A stretch of 64,000 nt of DNA from Nocardia sp. CDC159 (GTDB lineage Bacteria; Actinomycetota; Actinomycetes; Mycobacteriales; Mycobacteriaceae), in NCBI RefSeq assembly GCF_023740735.1, contig NZ_JAMRXH010000002.1, positions 310,001 through 374,000 of the forward strand, written 5' to 3'. The stretch's first letter is position 1. Each line of letters starts with the position of its first letter. The notes beneath the pieces were generated by a model, which was given only the letters and a program-made list of their open reading frames with translations, made no database searches and had not been told where the DNA came from. Positions 1 through 8,969 of this stretch are shown here, piece after piece. The position numbers were made by a program, and so were the translations under genes.

Positions 1-594
1 GCCGTCGGGGCGATCACGCTCGGATTCCTACTGTTCCCGAAGGATTCGGCGAACTACTGGTTGCACACCATGCTCGACACCGGCCGGATCGGGCCGCCGC
101 AGTTCGCGGGCAACCAGTCGCTGAAGGGCTTCGCCTTCCGCCTGGGCGTCGCCGATTCGACCGCCATCACGATCTGGATCCTGTTGTCGCTCATCGTGGT
201 GGCGCTGGCGGCGGTGTGGATGAAGCGCCTGATCGACGACGGCCGCACGGTGTCGGCGCTGCTGGTGAACGCCGCCGCGATCCTGCTGGTGTCGCCGGTG
301 TCGTGGTCGCATCACTGGGTGTGGATCGCCCCGGCGCTGATCGTCGCCGCCGATACGATCGTGGGGGGTGCGCGGCGGCGCTGGTTCCTCGTCGGCACGG
401 GGGCGATCGTCGTGCTGTTCATGGTCGGGCCGCAGTGGCTGCTGCCGCATCACCAGGACCGCGAGCTGGGCTGGTCCTGGTGGCAGCAGATCGTCGGCAG
501 CGGCTACGTGCTGGTCACCCTCGCCGCGCTGGTGATCGGCGCCCTCGCCTACCGACCGGCCGGGGTCAGGAAGGCCGTCAGCGCCGCCGAATAG
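1..594 (+). CDS. GT87-type membrane mannosyltransferase, C-terminal part
   Basis: The reading frame is open from base 1, so only the C-terminal ~197 residues are present and the start lies outside the window. The visible part is very hydrophobic, with about five membrane segments, and carries the pattern [11 protein letters not shown] typical of actinobacterial GT87 (DUF2029) polyprenyl-phosphomannose-dependent alpha-1,2-mannosyltransferases. These extend lipomannan/LAM-type glycans on the outer face of the plasma membrane. The last 46 bases overlap the 3' end of the convergent M18 aminopeptidase gene. Family assignment is fairly firm; the exact acceptor cannot be read from this fragment. Confidence 0.7.
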   Translation, partial: AVGAITLGFLLFPKDSANYWLHTMLDTGRIGPPQFAGNQSLKGFAFRLGVADSTAITIWILLSLIVVALAAVWMKRLIDDGRTVSALLVNAAAILLVSPVSWSHHWVWIAPALIVAADTIVGGARRRWFLVGTGAIVVLFMVGPQWLLPHHQDRELGWSWWQQIVGSGYVLVTLAALVIGALAYRPAGVRKAVSAAE

Positions 595-1838
595 GCCCAG
601 ACGTCCTGCGCGCCCATCAGCTCGCGCGCCGAGTGCATCGCCAGCTGCGGTGCGCCCACATCGACGGTCGGCATTCCGGTGCGGGCCGCGGTCATCGGGC
701 CGATCGTGCTGCCGCACGGCAGATCCGCGCGATGCACGTACCGCTGCAGTGGCACCTCGGCCTGCGCGCAGGCCAGTGCGAAGGCGGCCGCGCCGACCGC
801 GTCGGTGGCGTAGCGCAGATTCTGGTTGACCTTGAGCACCGGGCCGCCGTTGATCTGGATGCGGTGCGAGGGCTCGTGCCGCTCGGGATAGTTCGGATGG
901 GTGGCATGCGCCATATCCCCCGATGCGCAGATCGAACCGGCCAGTGCCGCAAGGTATTCCGAACGCCCGCCGCCGCGGGCCAGCACGATCCGCTCCAGCA
1001 CCGCGGGCAGCAGATCCGACTGCGCGCCGCGATCGGACTGGCTGCCCACCTCCTCGTGATCGAAGATCGCCAGCACCGGCGTCGCCGCGCCGGGCCGCTC
1101 GGTGGCGGCCAGGAAGGCGTGCAGTCCGGCGTAGCAGGTGCCCTGATTGTCCAGCCGGGGCGCGCTCACCAGGTCACCGTCGCGGCCGACCAACCGGCTC
1201 GGGGTCAGATCGTGGGTCATGAGCTCCCAGCCCAGCACCTCCCCCGGCGCGACGCCCGCATGCTCGGCCACGTACGCGAGGAACGAGCGCGGCTCGCTGC
1301 CCACTCCCCAGACCGCGTTCACATGCCGCTGCGGATCCAGCGTCACCCCTCGCCGATCCTCCGACAGGTGGATGGCCAGCTGCGGCACCCGCAGCACCGG
1401 CTCATCGATGCGAACCAGCTTCTCCGCCATACCGTTTCCGGAACGCACGGTGAGCCGCCCGGAGACGCCCAGCTCGCGATCGAGCCAGGAATTCAGCCAC
1501 GCGCCGCCATAGGGCTCGAGTCCGACCAGCTGCCAGCCCGCCACCGCCAGATCGGGATGCTGTTTGACCCGCAGATTCGGGCTGTCGGTATGCGCGCCCA
1601 CCACCCGGAACGCCCCCGCGGGCTCGGTATCGCCCTCGGCCCACGCCACCAGTGATCCGCCCCGCACCACGTAGTACCGCCCGGCACCCGCCTCGGTCCA
1701 CGGCCGCGCCTCGGGCAGTTCGACGAATCCCCGCACCGCCAATTCGGCTGCGACGGTGTGCACGACGTGGAACGGGGACGGCGACGCGTCGACGAAGGCA
1801 CACAGCCCGGACGCGCTCGCGGTTGTCGAGACCGGCAT
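549..1838 (-). CDS. pepC: M18 family zinc aminopeptidase
   Basis: The 429-residue protein matches the M18 (aspartyl aminopeptidase-like) family along its whole length. Zinc-site motifs are visible: [10 protein letters not shown] with H83 and D85, D230 in [15 protein letters not shown] at 260-266, and the C-terminal region rich in His and Asn. It should remove N-terminal residues from peptides in the cytoplasm and work as a large homo-oligomer. Its place near purQ/purS recalls Rv0800 (pepC) of M. tuberculosis. The gene is convergent with the mannosyltransferase and overlaps its end by 46 bp. Confidence 0.88.
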   Translation of the reverse strand: MPVSTTASASGLCAFVDASPSPFHVVHTVAAELAVRGFVELPEARPWTEAGAGRYYVVRGGSLVAWAEGDTEPAGAFRVVGAHTDSPNLRVKQHPDLAVAGWQLVGLEPYGGAWLNSWLDRELGVSGRLTVRSGNGMAEKLVRIDEPVLRVPQLAIHLSEDRRGVTLDPQRHVNAVWGVGSEPRSFLAYVAEHAGVAPGEVLGWELMTHDLTPSRLVGRDGDLVSAPRLDNQGTCYAGLHAFLAATERPGAATPVLAIFDHEEVGSQSDRGAQSDLLPAVLERIVLARGGGRSEYLAALAGSICASGDMAHATHPNYPERHEPSHRIQINGGPVLKVNQNLRYATDAVGAAAFALACAQAEVPLQRYVHRADLPCGSTIGPMTAARTGMPTVDVGAPQLAMHSARELMGAQDVWAYSAALTAFLTPAGR

Positions 1839-1848
1839 ACCGGAAATC

Positions 1849-2826
1849 CTAGACGCGGCTGATCTCGTCGACCTGTTCCTGCGCCTTGACCGCGTCGGTC
1901 ACCCAGGTCCGGTAGAAGTCCAGCGGGCATTCGGCCAGGCCGCGGCGGCCGACGTTCACCTTGTTCAATCCGGTCGCGCCGCGGTGCAGCAGGGCGTGCA
2001 GCGGATTGCGCTCCGGTTCGTAGCGGCGCGCCTCGCGCAGCGCGCGGATCGATAGGTTGGCGAACCGCAGCTCGTGGGGCTCGGCCCCGCATTCGCCCAT
2101 CGAACGACCGTCGAAACCGACCAGAGCCGAACGGCCGCAATAGGAGTGGACACCGTCGAAGCCGGTCGCACCGGCCGCGGCGACGTAGACGTTGTTGGCC
2201 CAGGCCATCGTTCGGGCCATGCCGACCTGCTGTTCGGCATCGCAGGCCCGCAGCGCCATACAGCGCACGATCAGTTCGGCGCCCTTCATGGCGCAGTCGC
2301 GCCACAGCTCGGGATAGTTGCCGTCCTCACCGAGCAGGATGGAGATCTGCAGGCCCTTCGGGCCCTCGGTGACGAAGGTGGTCTCCCCCGGCCAGGACAG
2401 CTCGCCCTCGGGCGCCGGGGCGATCTTGCGGTAGCGCTGCACGATCTCGCCGTGATCGTCGATGAGCACGGCGGAGTTGTAGGGCGGGCGCAGCGGATGG
2501 CGCTCATGGCATTCCGCGCCCAACGGGAACACGCCCCACACTCGGTTGCGGCGGCAGGCGGCGGCGAATACCTCGGTCTCGTCACCGGGAATCGCCATCG
2601 CCGTGGAGTAGAGCTCGGTTTCGTCGTACATGACGCCGGTGGTCGAGAATTCCGGCAGCACAATGAGATCGAGTTCCGGATGTCCGGTTTTCAAACCGTC
2701 GACGATGTGTCCGATGCGATAGCAGTTGGCGAGCACCTCGGCCCGCGAGTGCAAACGAGACATAGGATGATTGACTACGGCAACGGAAACCGTGTCCGGA
2801 TTCGATGTACCCGTTTCCAAGCCCAT
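1849..2826 (-). CDS. AmiE-family aliphatic amidase homologue lacking the catalytic Cys (pseudo-amidase)
   Basis: The 325-residue protein aligns without visible gaps to Pseudomonas AmiE-type aliphatic amidases of the nitrilase superfamily. With the chosen ATG (GAGGAG 5 nt upstream; the in-frame ATG 57 nt further up has no family match) the numbering coincides with AmiE. E59 (in LPEFS), K134 (YRK) and E142 are kept, but position 166, the nucleophilic cysteine in the AmiE motif ICDDGNYPE, is glycine here (LGEDGNYPE, codon GGT around 2330). The surrounding [15 protein letters not shown] and [14 protein letters not shown] motifs are intact. The C-terminal tail of AmiE (about 20 residues) is absent. 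The protein cannot use the normal thioester mechanism, so it is probably a binding or regulatory paralogue. It lies next to MarR and AmiC-like genes. Confidence 0.85.
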   Translation of the reverse strand: MGLETGTSNPDTVSVAVVNHPMSRLHSRAEVLANCYRIGHIVDGLKTGHPELDLIVLPEFSTTGVMYDETELYSTAMAIPGDETEVFAAACRRNRVWGVFPLGAECHERHPLRPPYNSAVLIDDHGEIVQRYRKIAPAPEGELSWPGETTFVTEGPKGLQISILLGEDGNYPELWRDCAMKGAELIVRCMALRACDAEQQVGMARTMAWANNVYVAAAGATGFDGVHSYCGRSALVGFDGRSMGECGAEPHELRFANLSIRALREARRYEPERNPLHALLHRGATGLNKVNVGRRGLAECPLDFYRTWVTDAVKAQEQVDEISRV

Positions 2827-2938
2827 GCTCACTCCTCGGCAAAAAGTACCAATGGCTCCGGCGCTCCCGGACGGAAAGATCAACCAGACCCATAGTTACC
2901 GAGGGGCAAGCAGTGAGCAACCGCACCCGCGGCGGATG

Positions 2939-3376
2939 TCAGTCGGCGACGGGCATCTCCGCGACGAGTTCCAGCAGGCGTAGCAGGTCGGTGTGGTTGC
3001 GGGCGCCGATGCGCTTGCGCAGGTCCTCCTCCGCACGCCGCTCCTCGGCCCGCACGGATTCCACCAGTTCGGCGCCCCGCTTGGTCAGCCCGATCAGGAT
3101 GCGACGCCGGTCGTCCTCGGCGGCGATCCGGAAGATCAGGCCGCGCTCGGCCAGGGCGTCGGCATGCCGGGTGGCCGACGACGGCGGCAGCTGCGAACGC
3201 GCAGCAAGCTCGCTCATCGTGATCCCGGCCTGGTCGGACAGATTCGACAGCATCGACCACTGGTCGGCTGACAGTTGCCTCGCGCACAACGCCGCGTCCA
3301 GGTGACGCAGCCAACTACGCTCTGCGGCACGCAGCGCTCCATGCAAAGTGGAAAAGCCGCTTACAATGGTCGACAT
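2939..3376 (-). CDS. MarR family transcriptional regulator
   Basis: This winged-helix protein of about 145 residues has the MarR layout: N-terminal dimerisation helix, helix-turn-helix ITMSELAARSQLPPSSATRHADALAE, then the wing with the DDRR signature (AEDDRRRILIGLT). The frame is open much further upstream, but there it overlaps the divergent AmiC-like gene, so a start at 3376 (or the ATG pair at 3394/3391) is preferred. Only 28-46 bp separate it from that gene. It presumably controls the amidase-like gene downstream (112 bp gap) and its own promoter. The MarR plus AmiC-like pairing resembles the NhhD/NhhC regulators of Rhodococcus nitrile hydratase clusters (from family knowledge). Confidence 0.82.
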   Translation of the reverse strand: MSTIVSGFSTLHGALRAAERSWLRHLDAALCARQLSADQWSMLSNLSDQAGITMSELAARSQLPPSSATRHADALAERGLIFRIAAEDDRRRILIGLTKRGAELVESVRAEERRAEEDLRKRIGARNHTDLLRLLELVAEMPVAD

Positions 3377-3422
3377 ATTTTTCCCGCCCATCATTTTCGC
3401 TCGGACAAGAAGAGGGTACCGA

Positions 3423-4493
3423 ATGTTCCCGTTCAGCGAGAGTCCGGACGACGTGATCGAGGTCCTGAACATCGTCCCACTCCAGGGACCGGCGGGAATT
3501 GTGGCCCCTTCCTGTGAGGCGGCAATTGCGCTCGCGGTCGAGGAGATCAACGGTGGCGCAGGAATTCTCGGCCGTGAGGTCCGGGTCACGACCATCGATG
3601 GCGGCCGCGCTCCGCGCGAGGTCGCGCAGGAGGTTTCGGCCCTGCTGGCGACCGGAATGGTGGATGCCATCACCGGATGGCACATCTCCGCGGTGCGCCG
3701 GGCGGTGGCCCGAGCCGCCGACGGCCGAGTTCCCTATCTGTTCGCCACCACCCACGAGGATCTGCCCAACGAGCCCCCGGGCGTGCTGATGATCGGGGAG
3801 AATCCGGCCGGGCACATCCTGCCCGCCATGGACTGGCTGGAGCGGGAGTTCGGCGTCCGGCGCTGGGCAATCATCGGCAACGACTACATCTGGCCGATGG
3901 CGACCGGTAAGGCGGTGCGCACGGCCCATCAGGGCTCGATCACGCTGGAGAAGTACTTCCCGCTGGGCACCGAGGACTTCAGCGAGTTCCTGGGCGATCC
4001 GCGGCTGGACCGGGCCGACGGCATCGTGCTGCTGCTGGTCGGTACCGACGCGGTGCGGTTCAACCAGCAGTTCGCTCATACCGGGCGCTCCGAGCGGCAG
4101 TTCCGGGTCAGCCCGGGCATCGATGAGGGCGTGCTGCTGGCGGCCGGTCCGGCGGCCAACGACAACCTCTACGTGGTCTCGAGCTTCTTCCCGGACAACC
4201 GCACCAGCGATCCGGACCGGATGAGCCGCTACCACCGCCTGCACGGCCGGTTCGCCCCGCAGCTCACCTACTTCGGCAACACCAGTTACGAGGCGATGTA
4301 CACGCTGCAGTCGCTCGCGCACACCTGCGGCTCGCTCGACGTCCCCCGCATGCAGGCCGCGCTCGACGACGGGGTGGTGCTGGAGACGCCCTCGGGCGGG
4401 CGAGCCTTTCACGGCAACCACTCCCAGCAGTTCACCGCGCTGATCGCCCGCGCCGACGGCGTGGACCTGCAGATCGTCGACAGCGTGCGCTAG
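3423..4493 (+). CDS. AmiC-like cytosolic amide/urea-binding sensor protein
   Basis: The 356-residue protein belongs to the type I periplasmic-binding fold family that contains AmiC and NhhC. AmiC-like stretches include GWHISAVRRAV and IIGNDYIWPMAT, matching the ligand-site strands of Pseudomonas AmiC. There is no signal peptide or lipobox, so it should act in the cytoplasm as a ligand sensor and not as an ABC-transporter receptor. The start at 3423 has AGAGGG 6-7 nt upstream. The gene is divergent from marR with a very short spacer. Together the three genes look like an amide-responsive regulatory cassette; no nitrile hydratase or permease gene is next to it. Confidence 0.75.
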   Translation: MFPFSESPDDVIEVLNIVPLQGPAGIVAPSCEAAIALAVEEINGGAGILGREVRVTTIDGGRAPREVAQEVSALLATGMVDAITGWHISAVRRAVARAADGRVPYLFATTHEDLPNEPPGVLMIGENPAGHILPAMDWLEREFGVRRWAIIGNDYIWPMATGKAVRTAHQGSITLEKYFPLGTEDFSEFLGDPRLDRADGIVLLLVGTDAVRFNQQFAHTGRSERQFRVSPGIDEGVLLAAGPAANDNLYVVSSFFPDNRTSDPDRMSRYHRLHGRFAPQLTYFGNTSYEAMYTLQSLAHTCGSLDVPRMQAALDDGVVLETPSGGRAFHGNHSQQFTALIARADGVDLQIVDSVR

Positions 4494-4505
4494 CGGCCGT
4501 CAACC

Positions 4506-4527
4506 CCTAGGGGGTGGAACCCCTAGG
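4506..4527. terminator. Putative bidirectional terminator
   Basis: A perfect 8-bp inverted repeat (CCTAGGGG / CCCCTAGG) with a 6-nt loop sits in the 51-bp gap between the convergent AmiC-like and purQ genes. There is no U tract on either side, so this is a hairpin candidate only. Confidence 0.45.
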
Positions 4528-4544
4528 CGGGGCCGGGGTAGCGA

Positions 4545-5222
4545 TCAGGCGGAGACGAGGGTGTCGACCACCGACAGGAAGATGCCGAGGCCGTCGTCGC
4601 TGGGGCCGGTGAGCGGTTCGGTCGCGTGCTCTGGATGCGGCATCAGGCCCACCACCCGGCGGTCCGACGAACAGATGCCGGCGATCGCGCGCTGCGAGCC
4701 GTTCGGATTCTCACCCGCGTAGCGGAACACCACGCGGCCCTCGCCCTCCAGCTCGTCCAGCACCCGCTGCGAGGCCTGATAGCGGCCCTCGGCGTTCTTG
4801 ACCGGGATGAGGATCTGGGCGCCGGGCTCGTAGCGGGAGGTCCACGCGGTGTCGGTGCGCTCCACCGCCAGCCACTCGTCGCGGCAGATGAAGTGCAGGC
4901 CCTCGTTGCGGGTCAGCGCGCCCGGCAGCAGCCCGGCCTCGCACAGCACCTGAAAACCGTTGCAGATCCCCAGCACCGGCATGCCGCCGCGCGCGGCCTC
5001 CACCACCTTGCCCATCACCGGGGCGAAGCGGGCGATGGCGCCGGCGCGCAGATAGTCGCCGTAGGAGAAGCCGCCGGGCACGACGACCGCGTCCACATTC
5101 TTCAGATCGGCGTCGGCGTGCCACAGGCTCACCGCCTCGGCGCCGGCCAGGCGCACCGCGCGGGCGGCGTCGACATCGTCGAGGGTGCCCGGGAAAGTGA
5201 TGACGCCGATGCGGGCAGTCAC
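4545..5222 (-). CDS. purQ: Phosphoribosylformylglycinamidine synthase, glutaminase subunit PurQ
   Basis: The 225-residue class I glutamine amidotransferase supplies ammonia to PurL for the FGAR to FGAM step of de novo purine synthesis. The nucleophile elbow [11 protein letters not shown] has C87 and the His/Glu of the triad lie in [10 protein letters not shown] near the C-terminus; [13 protein letters not shown] is the PurQ-specific oxyanion region. The GTG start overlaps the purS stop by 4 bp (GTGA), so the two subunits are translationally coupled. purL is not in the window. Confidence 0.95.
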   Translation of the reverse strand: MTARIGVITFPGTLDDVDAARAVRLAGAEAVSLWHADADLKNVDAVVVPGGFSYGDYLRAGAIARFAPVMGKVVEAARGGMPVLGICNGFQVLCEAGLLPGALTRNEGLHFICRDEWLAVERTDTAWTSRYEPGAQILIPVKNAEGRYQASQRVLDELEGEGRVVFRYAGENPNGSQRAIAGICSSDRRVVGLMPHPEHATEPLTGPSDDGLGIFLSVVDTLVSA

Positions 5223-5452
5223 AGCCGCACCACCTTCCAGTCCTCGATGACCGTATTGGCCAGCAGGCTCTCGGCGATCTTCTCGAGCTCGGCGTCGCTC
5301 ACGCTGTCGTCCACGTCGAGTTCGAATCGCTTGCCCTGCCGGACATCCGAGACACCCGGAAAGCCCAGGCGCCCGAGCGCACCGACGATGGCCTGACCCT
5401 GCGGATCCAGGATCTCGGCCTTCGGCATCACCTCGACCACGACTCGTGCCAC
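5219..5452 (-). CDS. purS: FGAM synthase subunit PurS
   Basis: The 77-residue PurS bridges PurL and PurQ in the multi-subunit FGAM synthase. The sequence follows the family closely: [20 protein letters not shown], then [10 protein letters not shown] and the C-terminal [10 protein letters not shown]. The GTG at 5452 is chosen because AGGAG lies 7 nt upstream and family members begin here; an in-frame GTG five codons earlier would bury that ribosome binding site. It is first in a purS-purQ operon. Confidence 0.93.
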   Translation of the reverse strand: MARVVVEVMPKAEILDPQGQAIVGALGRLGFPGVSDVRQGKRFELDVDDSVSDAELEKIAESLLANTVIEDWKVVRL

Positions 5453-5541
5453 GCGCTCGCTCCTCACGCTGTGCTGGGGGATTACCTGATCAGCGTAGTT
5501 GGAGCGGTCGCGGCGCGGCGACCCGGGTATACCGTGAACTC

Positions 5542-6186
5542 ATGCGCATAGCCCACTTCGGACATTCCTGTGTTCTGGTCGAGCTGCACGGCACCAAGAT
5601 CCTGTTCGATCCCGGCAACTTCTCGCACGGATTCGAGGGCATCGAGGGCCTGGACGCGATCGCCGTGACCCATCAGCATCCCGACCACATCGACGCCAAT
5701 CGCATCGATGCGCTGGTCGAGAAGAATCCGAACGCCCGGCTGCTGTGCGATCCGCAGACCGCCCAGATGCGCGGCGGGCCTTGGGAAGCCGTGCACGCCG
5801 GAAATGTGCTGACCGTCGGCAAGGTGCAGATCACCGGCGGCGGCGGGCGGCACGCGGTGATCCATCCGGAGATTCCGGTGGTCGACAACACGGTCTTCCA
5901 GCTCGGCACCCCCGACGATCCGACCGAATTCGTGCATCCGGGCGATTCGCTGTGGGTGCCCTCGACGCGCGTCGGCGTGCTGGCCCTGCCCGCGGCCGCG
6001 CCGTGGATGCGGATCAGCGAGGCCGTCGACTATCTGCGCGCCGTGGCGCCCCGCACGGCGATCCCGATTCACTACGGGATCATCGAGAACGCCGCGCAGG
6101 GCATCTACTTCGGCCGACTGTCCGAGATGCGCCCGGCCGACACCGAATTCAAGCTGATCGAGCCGGAGGACCACGCGGAGCTCTAG
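5542..6186 (+). CDS. MBL-fold metal-dependent hydrolase
   Basis: The 214-residue metallo-beta-lactamase-fold protein is of the UlaG/YtkL type. The metal motif HxHxDH is present as THQHPDHID (H44, H46, D48, H49) and a late His lies in IPIHYGI. The substrate is unknown. No Shine-Dalgarno is visible; instead TACCGT at 5530-5535 is followed by exactly 6 nt and the ATG, the arrangement of a leaderless promoter in this phylum. It is divergent from purS with a 90-bp gap, like Rv0786c beside purS in M. tuberculosis. Its stop overlaps the convergent M20 peptidase by 4 bp. Confidence 0.82.
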   Translation: MRIAHFGHSCVLVELHGTKILFDPGNFSHGFEGIEGLDAIAVTHQHPDHIDANRIDALVEKNPNARLLCDPQTAQMRGGPWEAVHAGNVLTVGKVQITGGGGRHAVIHPEIPVVDNTVFQLGTPDDPTEFVHPGDSLWVPSTRVGVLALPAAAPWMRISEAVDYLRAVAPRTAIPIHYGIIENAAQGIYFGRLSEMRPADTEFKLIEPEDHAEL

Positions 6187-7553
6187 CCCCGGAAACTCGT
6201 CAGGAACAGCGCCTCGGTGAGCGCGATGCGCTCGATCTCGCTCGGATCCACGCTCTCGTTGGGGGCGTGGATGAGGCATTTGGGTTCCTCGACACCGAGC
6301 AGCATGATCTCCGCGCCCGGATAGGTGTCGGCGAAGACGTTGCACAGCGGGATGGACCCGCCCTGTCCCTGGGTGGTCGCCGCCCGGCCGTAGGCGGTGC
6401 GGAAGGCGGCCTCCATGGCCGTGCGGGCGGGACCGCCCGTGCCCGAGCGGAACGGCGCCGCGAGGCCCTCGGCTTCGATCGTGGCCCGGGCGTGCCAGGG
6501 CGTGTTGGCCTCCACGTGGGCGGTCAACGCCTTCAGGGCCTGCTCCGGCTCGACACCGGGCGGGATGCGCAGGTTGAGCCGGGCCCGCGCGCTGGGCTGG
6601 ATGGCCGCCGCCGAGCCGACCACCGGCGGCACGTCCATGCCGATCACGGTGAGCGCCGGGCGCGCCCAGATCATGTCCGAGACCGTGCCGTCGCCCAGCA
6701 GGTCCACGCCGTCGAGCACACCGGCGTCGGCGCGGAACTGTTCGGGCGGGTATTGCTCGCCGTCCCAGATTCGATCGTTCGGCAGGCCCGCGATCGTAGT
6801 GTTGCCCCGCTCGTCGCGCAGCGAGGCGAGCACGTGGATCAGCGCGGCCAGCGCGTCGGGGGCCGCGCCGCCGTACATACCCGAATGCAGCGGTCCGGCA
6901 AGGGTTTCCACGGTGAGCACGGCCGCCACCATGCCGCGCAGGGTCTGGGTGAAGGTCGGCACGCCGACCGCGACATTGCCGCAGTCCCCGATCACCAGGG
7001 CGTCGGCGCGCAGCAGATCGGCATGGCTCGGCACGAAGGCCTCCATGCCGCCGGTCCCCTGCTCCTCCGAGCCCTCGCACACCAGCGTGATGCCGACCGG
7101 AAAGCCCTTGCCGCCCAGGCTTTCCCGCACCGCGCGCAGGGCCGTCAGATGGGCGACGAGATTGCCCTTGCAGTCGGCCGCGCCGCGCCCGTACCAGCGG
7201 CCGTCGCGCTCGGTGAGCTGCCAGGCCGGGCTGTCCCAGGCCGCCTCGTCCATCGGCGGCTGCACGTCGTAGTGGCAGTACAGCAGCACCGTCGGCGCAC
7301 CGGCGGGCGCGGGATAGCGGGCCACCACGGCCTGGCTGCCGTCGGGCGTCTCGTACAGCGCGGCATCGGTCAGGCCCACCTCGACGCAGGCGTCCAGCGT
7401 CCACTGCGCCGCCTTGTGACACTCCTCGATCGGGAACAGCCGCGGGTCGTACACCGACTTGTACGAAACCAACTCGGCCAGATCCGTTTTCGCCTTCGGC
7501 ATCAGCGCCCGCACCTGTTCGCGCAGCGCCTGGGTCCGGGAATCGTCAGTCAT
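6183..7553 (-). CDS. M20 family metallopeptidase (dipeptidase)
   Basis: The 456-residue protein has the M20/M28-type di-zinc site: YCHYDVQPP (H94, D96), GRGAADCKGN (D127) and CEGSEEQGTGG (the catalytic and metal Glu pair near 163-164), plus a central dimerisation domain. It is related to actinobacterial dipeptidases and carboxypeptidases that hydrolyse peptides in the cytoplasm. The ATG at 7553 fits the family start (MTDDSRTQAL); the 20 extra residues of the longer open frame do not. Substrate preference cannot be told from sequence. Confidence 0.85.
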   Translation of the reverse strand: MTDDSRTQALREQVRALMPKAKTDLAELVSYKSVYDPRLFPIEECHKAAQWTLDACVEVGLTDAALYETPDGSQAVVARYPAPAGAPTVLLYCHYDVQPPMDEAAWDSPAWQLTERDGRWYGRGAADCKGNLVAHLTALRAVRESLGGKGFPVGITLVCEGSEEQGTGGMEAFVPSHADLLRADALVIGDCGNVAVGVPTFTQTLRGMVAAVLTVETLAGPLHSGMYGGAAPDALAALIHVLASLRDERGNTTIAGLPNDRIWDGEQYPPEQFRADAGVLDGVDLLGDGTVSDMIWARPALTVIGMDVPPVVGSAAAIQPSARARLNLRIPPGVEPEQALKALTAHVEANTPWHARATIEAEGLAAPFRSGTGGPARTAMEAAFRTAYGRAATTQGQGGSIPLCNVFADTYPGAEIMLLGVEEPKCLIHAPNESVDPSEIERIALTEALFLTSFRG

Positions 7554-7587
7554 ATCAACTCGTTTCGTCGTATCGCCCGAATTCAAC

Positions 7588-7951
7588 CTATCCGTTCGTC
7601 TCGGTCGCTCCACCGAATTCCGTCTTCCAGTGCGGTTTGCGCAGCCGTAGGAACGAATACGGAATCAGCAGACCCATCACACCCATACCCGATCACCCCT
7701 GCCGTGCGGCCGATCTCGTCGGCGGGAACGACCCAGCTGATCAGCACCGCGGGGACGATGAAGATCAGCAGCACCAGCAGCACGGCGAGCAGCATGGCCC
7801 GCGGGTATTGGCGACCCGGATCGCGCAGGGACGGATGGTGGGCGCGGAGCGCAGGCTGGCTACCGGAACTGGTGGTCATCAGGGCTAGGGTGACCCAGGA
7901 GAGGGAGGTACCGGCCCGCGCGGTCGCCGATGCGGGCACCGCTTTGGTCAT
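7588..7951 (-). pseudogene. Small two-helix membrane protein gene, apparent frameshift
   Basis: The frame from ATG 7951 (or 7879) encodes a polar N-terminus and one clear membrane helix (AMLLAVLLVLLIFIVPAVLISWVV), then runs into sequence without membrane character. Skipping one base near 7687 joins GVIG to a second reading frame that continues as MGVMGLLIPYSFLRLRKPHW and ends at a TAG at 7588-7590. That gives a natural second membrane helix and a charged tail. The two-frame product (about 100-120 residues) looks like one real small membrane protein interrupted by a 1-bp insertion, or a sequencing error at that point. The function is unknown; it lies between the dipeptidase and lysG. Confidence 0.55.
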
Positions 7952-8005
7952 GGCCCTTACTGTGCCACGCTCACAAGATCATCCGTTGATCACCCGCAAC
8001 CCTAC

Positions 8006-8896
8006 TCATCGGCGCAGCGAAGCAGCGGCCGCGGCGGCGACGGTCGTCGCGACCGCGCCCAGGGCCGGGGAGTCCAGCCGCCACTGCTGCCAGTACAGCG
8101 GTACGTCGATGTGCAGGCGCGGATCGAGTACGACCAGTCGGCCGGACGGCAGATCGGCGGTGGCCTGCAGGTCGGGAATCATGCCCCAGCCGAGGCCGCG
8201 GCGCACGGCCTCGACGAATCCGGACGAGGACGGGATGTAGTGGCGGGGTGGGTCCAACGGTCTGCGCGCGCGGCGGCGCATCATCCGGTCCTGCAGATCG
8301 TCCTTCCGGTCGAAGACGACCACCGGCGCGGCGGCGAAGGCACGCGCGGTCGCGCCCTCGGCAAACCAGGTGCGAACGAAATCCGGGGTGGCCATCGGGC
8401 GATAGCGCATCGCGCCCAGCCGCCGCACGGTGCAGCCCTGCACGGGCTCGGCGGTGGCGGTGACGGCCGCCATGACGGTGCCGTCGCGGAGCAGCCCGAT
8501 GGTGTGCTCCTCGTCCTCGCGGTGGATCTCGAAGCACACGCCCGCGGGCGCGTCGCCCAGGGCGGGCAGCACCCAGGTCTCGAGCGAATCGGCGTTGACT
8601 GCCAGGGGAATCCGCACGAGTTCTGGCGAATCCCTCTCCGCCGCACCCAATTCGCGGGCCGTATCACCGGTGAGCAATTCGATCTGCCGGGCCAGCCGCA
8701 GCACGGCGCGTCCGGAGTCGGTGGGCCGCACCGGTTTCGTGCGCTGCAACAGAATGCGGCCGACGGCCATCTCGAGGGCCTTGATGCGCTGACTGACCGC
8801 CGAGGGCGTGACCCGCAGCCGCCGCGCGGCCGCCTCGAACGTGCCCTCGGCCACGGCGGCGTCGAGGGCGCGGAGCTGGTCCAGTTGCAGATCCAT
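8006..8896 (-). CDS. lysG: LysR-family regulator LysG/ArgP
   Basis: The 296-residue protein is a LysR-type regulator with an N-terminal winged HTH (QLDQLRALDAAVAEGTFEAA, then VTPSAVSQRIKALE) and a C-terminal effector domain. The HTH and its position, divergent from a lysE-type exporter gene 73 bp away, identify it as the ArgP/LysG (IciA) group, which activates basic amino-acid export when lysine or arginine rises. The start at 8896 is the family start (MDLQLDQLRALD); the longer open frame would occupy most of the promoter. The effector identity is inferred from context. Confidence 0.88.
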   Translation of the reverse strand: MDLQLDQLRALDAAVAEGTFEAAARRLRVTPSAVSQRIKALEMAVGRILLQRTKPVRPTDSGRAVLRLARQIELLTGDTARELGAAERDSPELVRIPLAVNADSLETWVLPALGDAPAGVCFEIHREDEEHTIGLLRDGTVMAAVTATAEPVQGCTVRRLGAMRYRPMATPDFVRTWFAEGATARAFAAAPVVVFDRKDDLQDRMMRRRARRPLDPPRHYIPSSSGFVEAVRRGLGWGMIPDLQATADLPSGRLVVLDPRLHIDVPLYWQQWRLDSPALGAVATTVAAAAAASLRR

Positions 8897-8969
8897 ATTA
8901 AGAAACTGTAATGATGGTTGAAAATCTTTAGCTTGTCTGTCCCACGGACCGGCCATAGCGTCGAGGAAT

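Noticed and set aside
1849..2826. Functional aliphatic amidase
   Set aside because: Catalytic Cys166 position is Gly, so the assignment as an active amidase is not supported.
3377..3685. N-terminal extension of the MarR gene
   Set aside because: It would overlap the start of the AmiC-like gene and encodes no MarR-like sequence.
5482..8240. Very long open frames opposite the M20 and MBL genes (646 and 831 codons)
   Set aside because: Arg/Gly/Ala-rich shadow translations in the wrong phase of genes with clear families; result of very high third-position GC.
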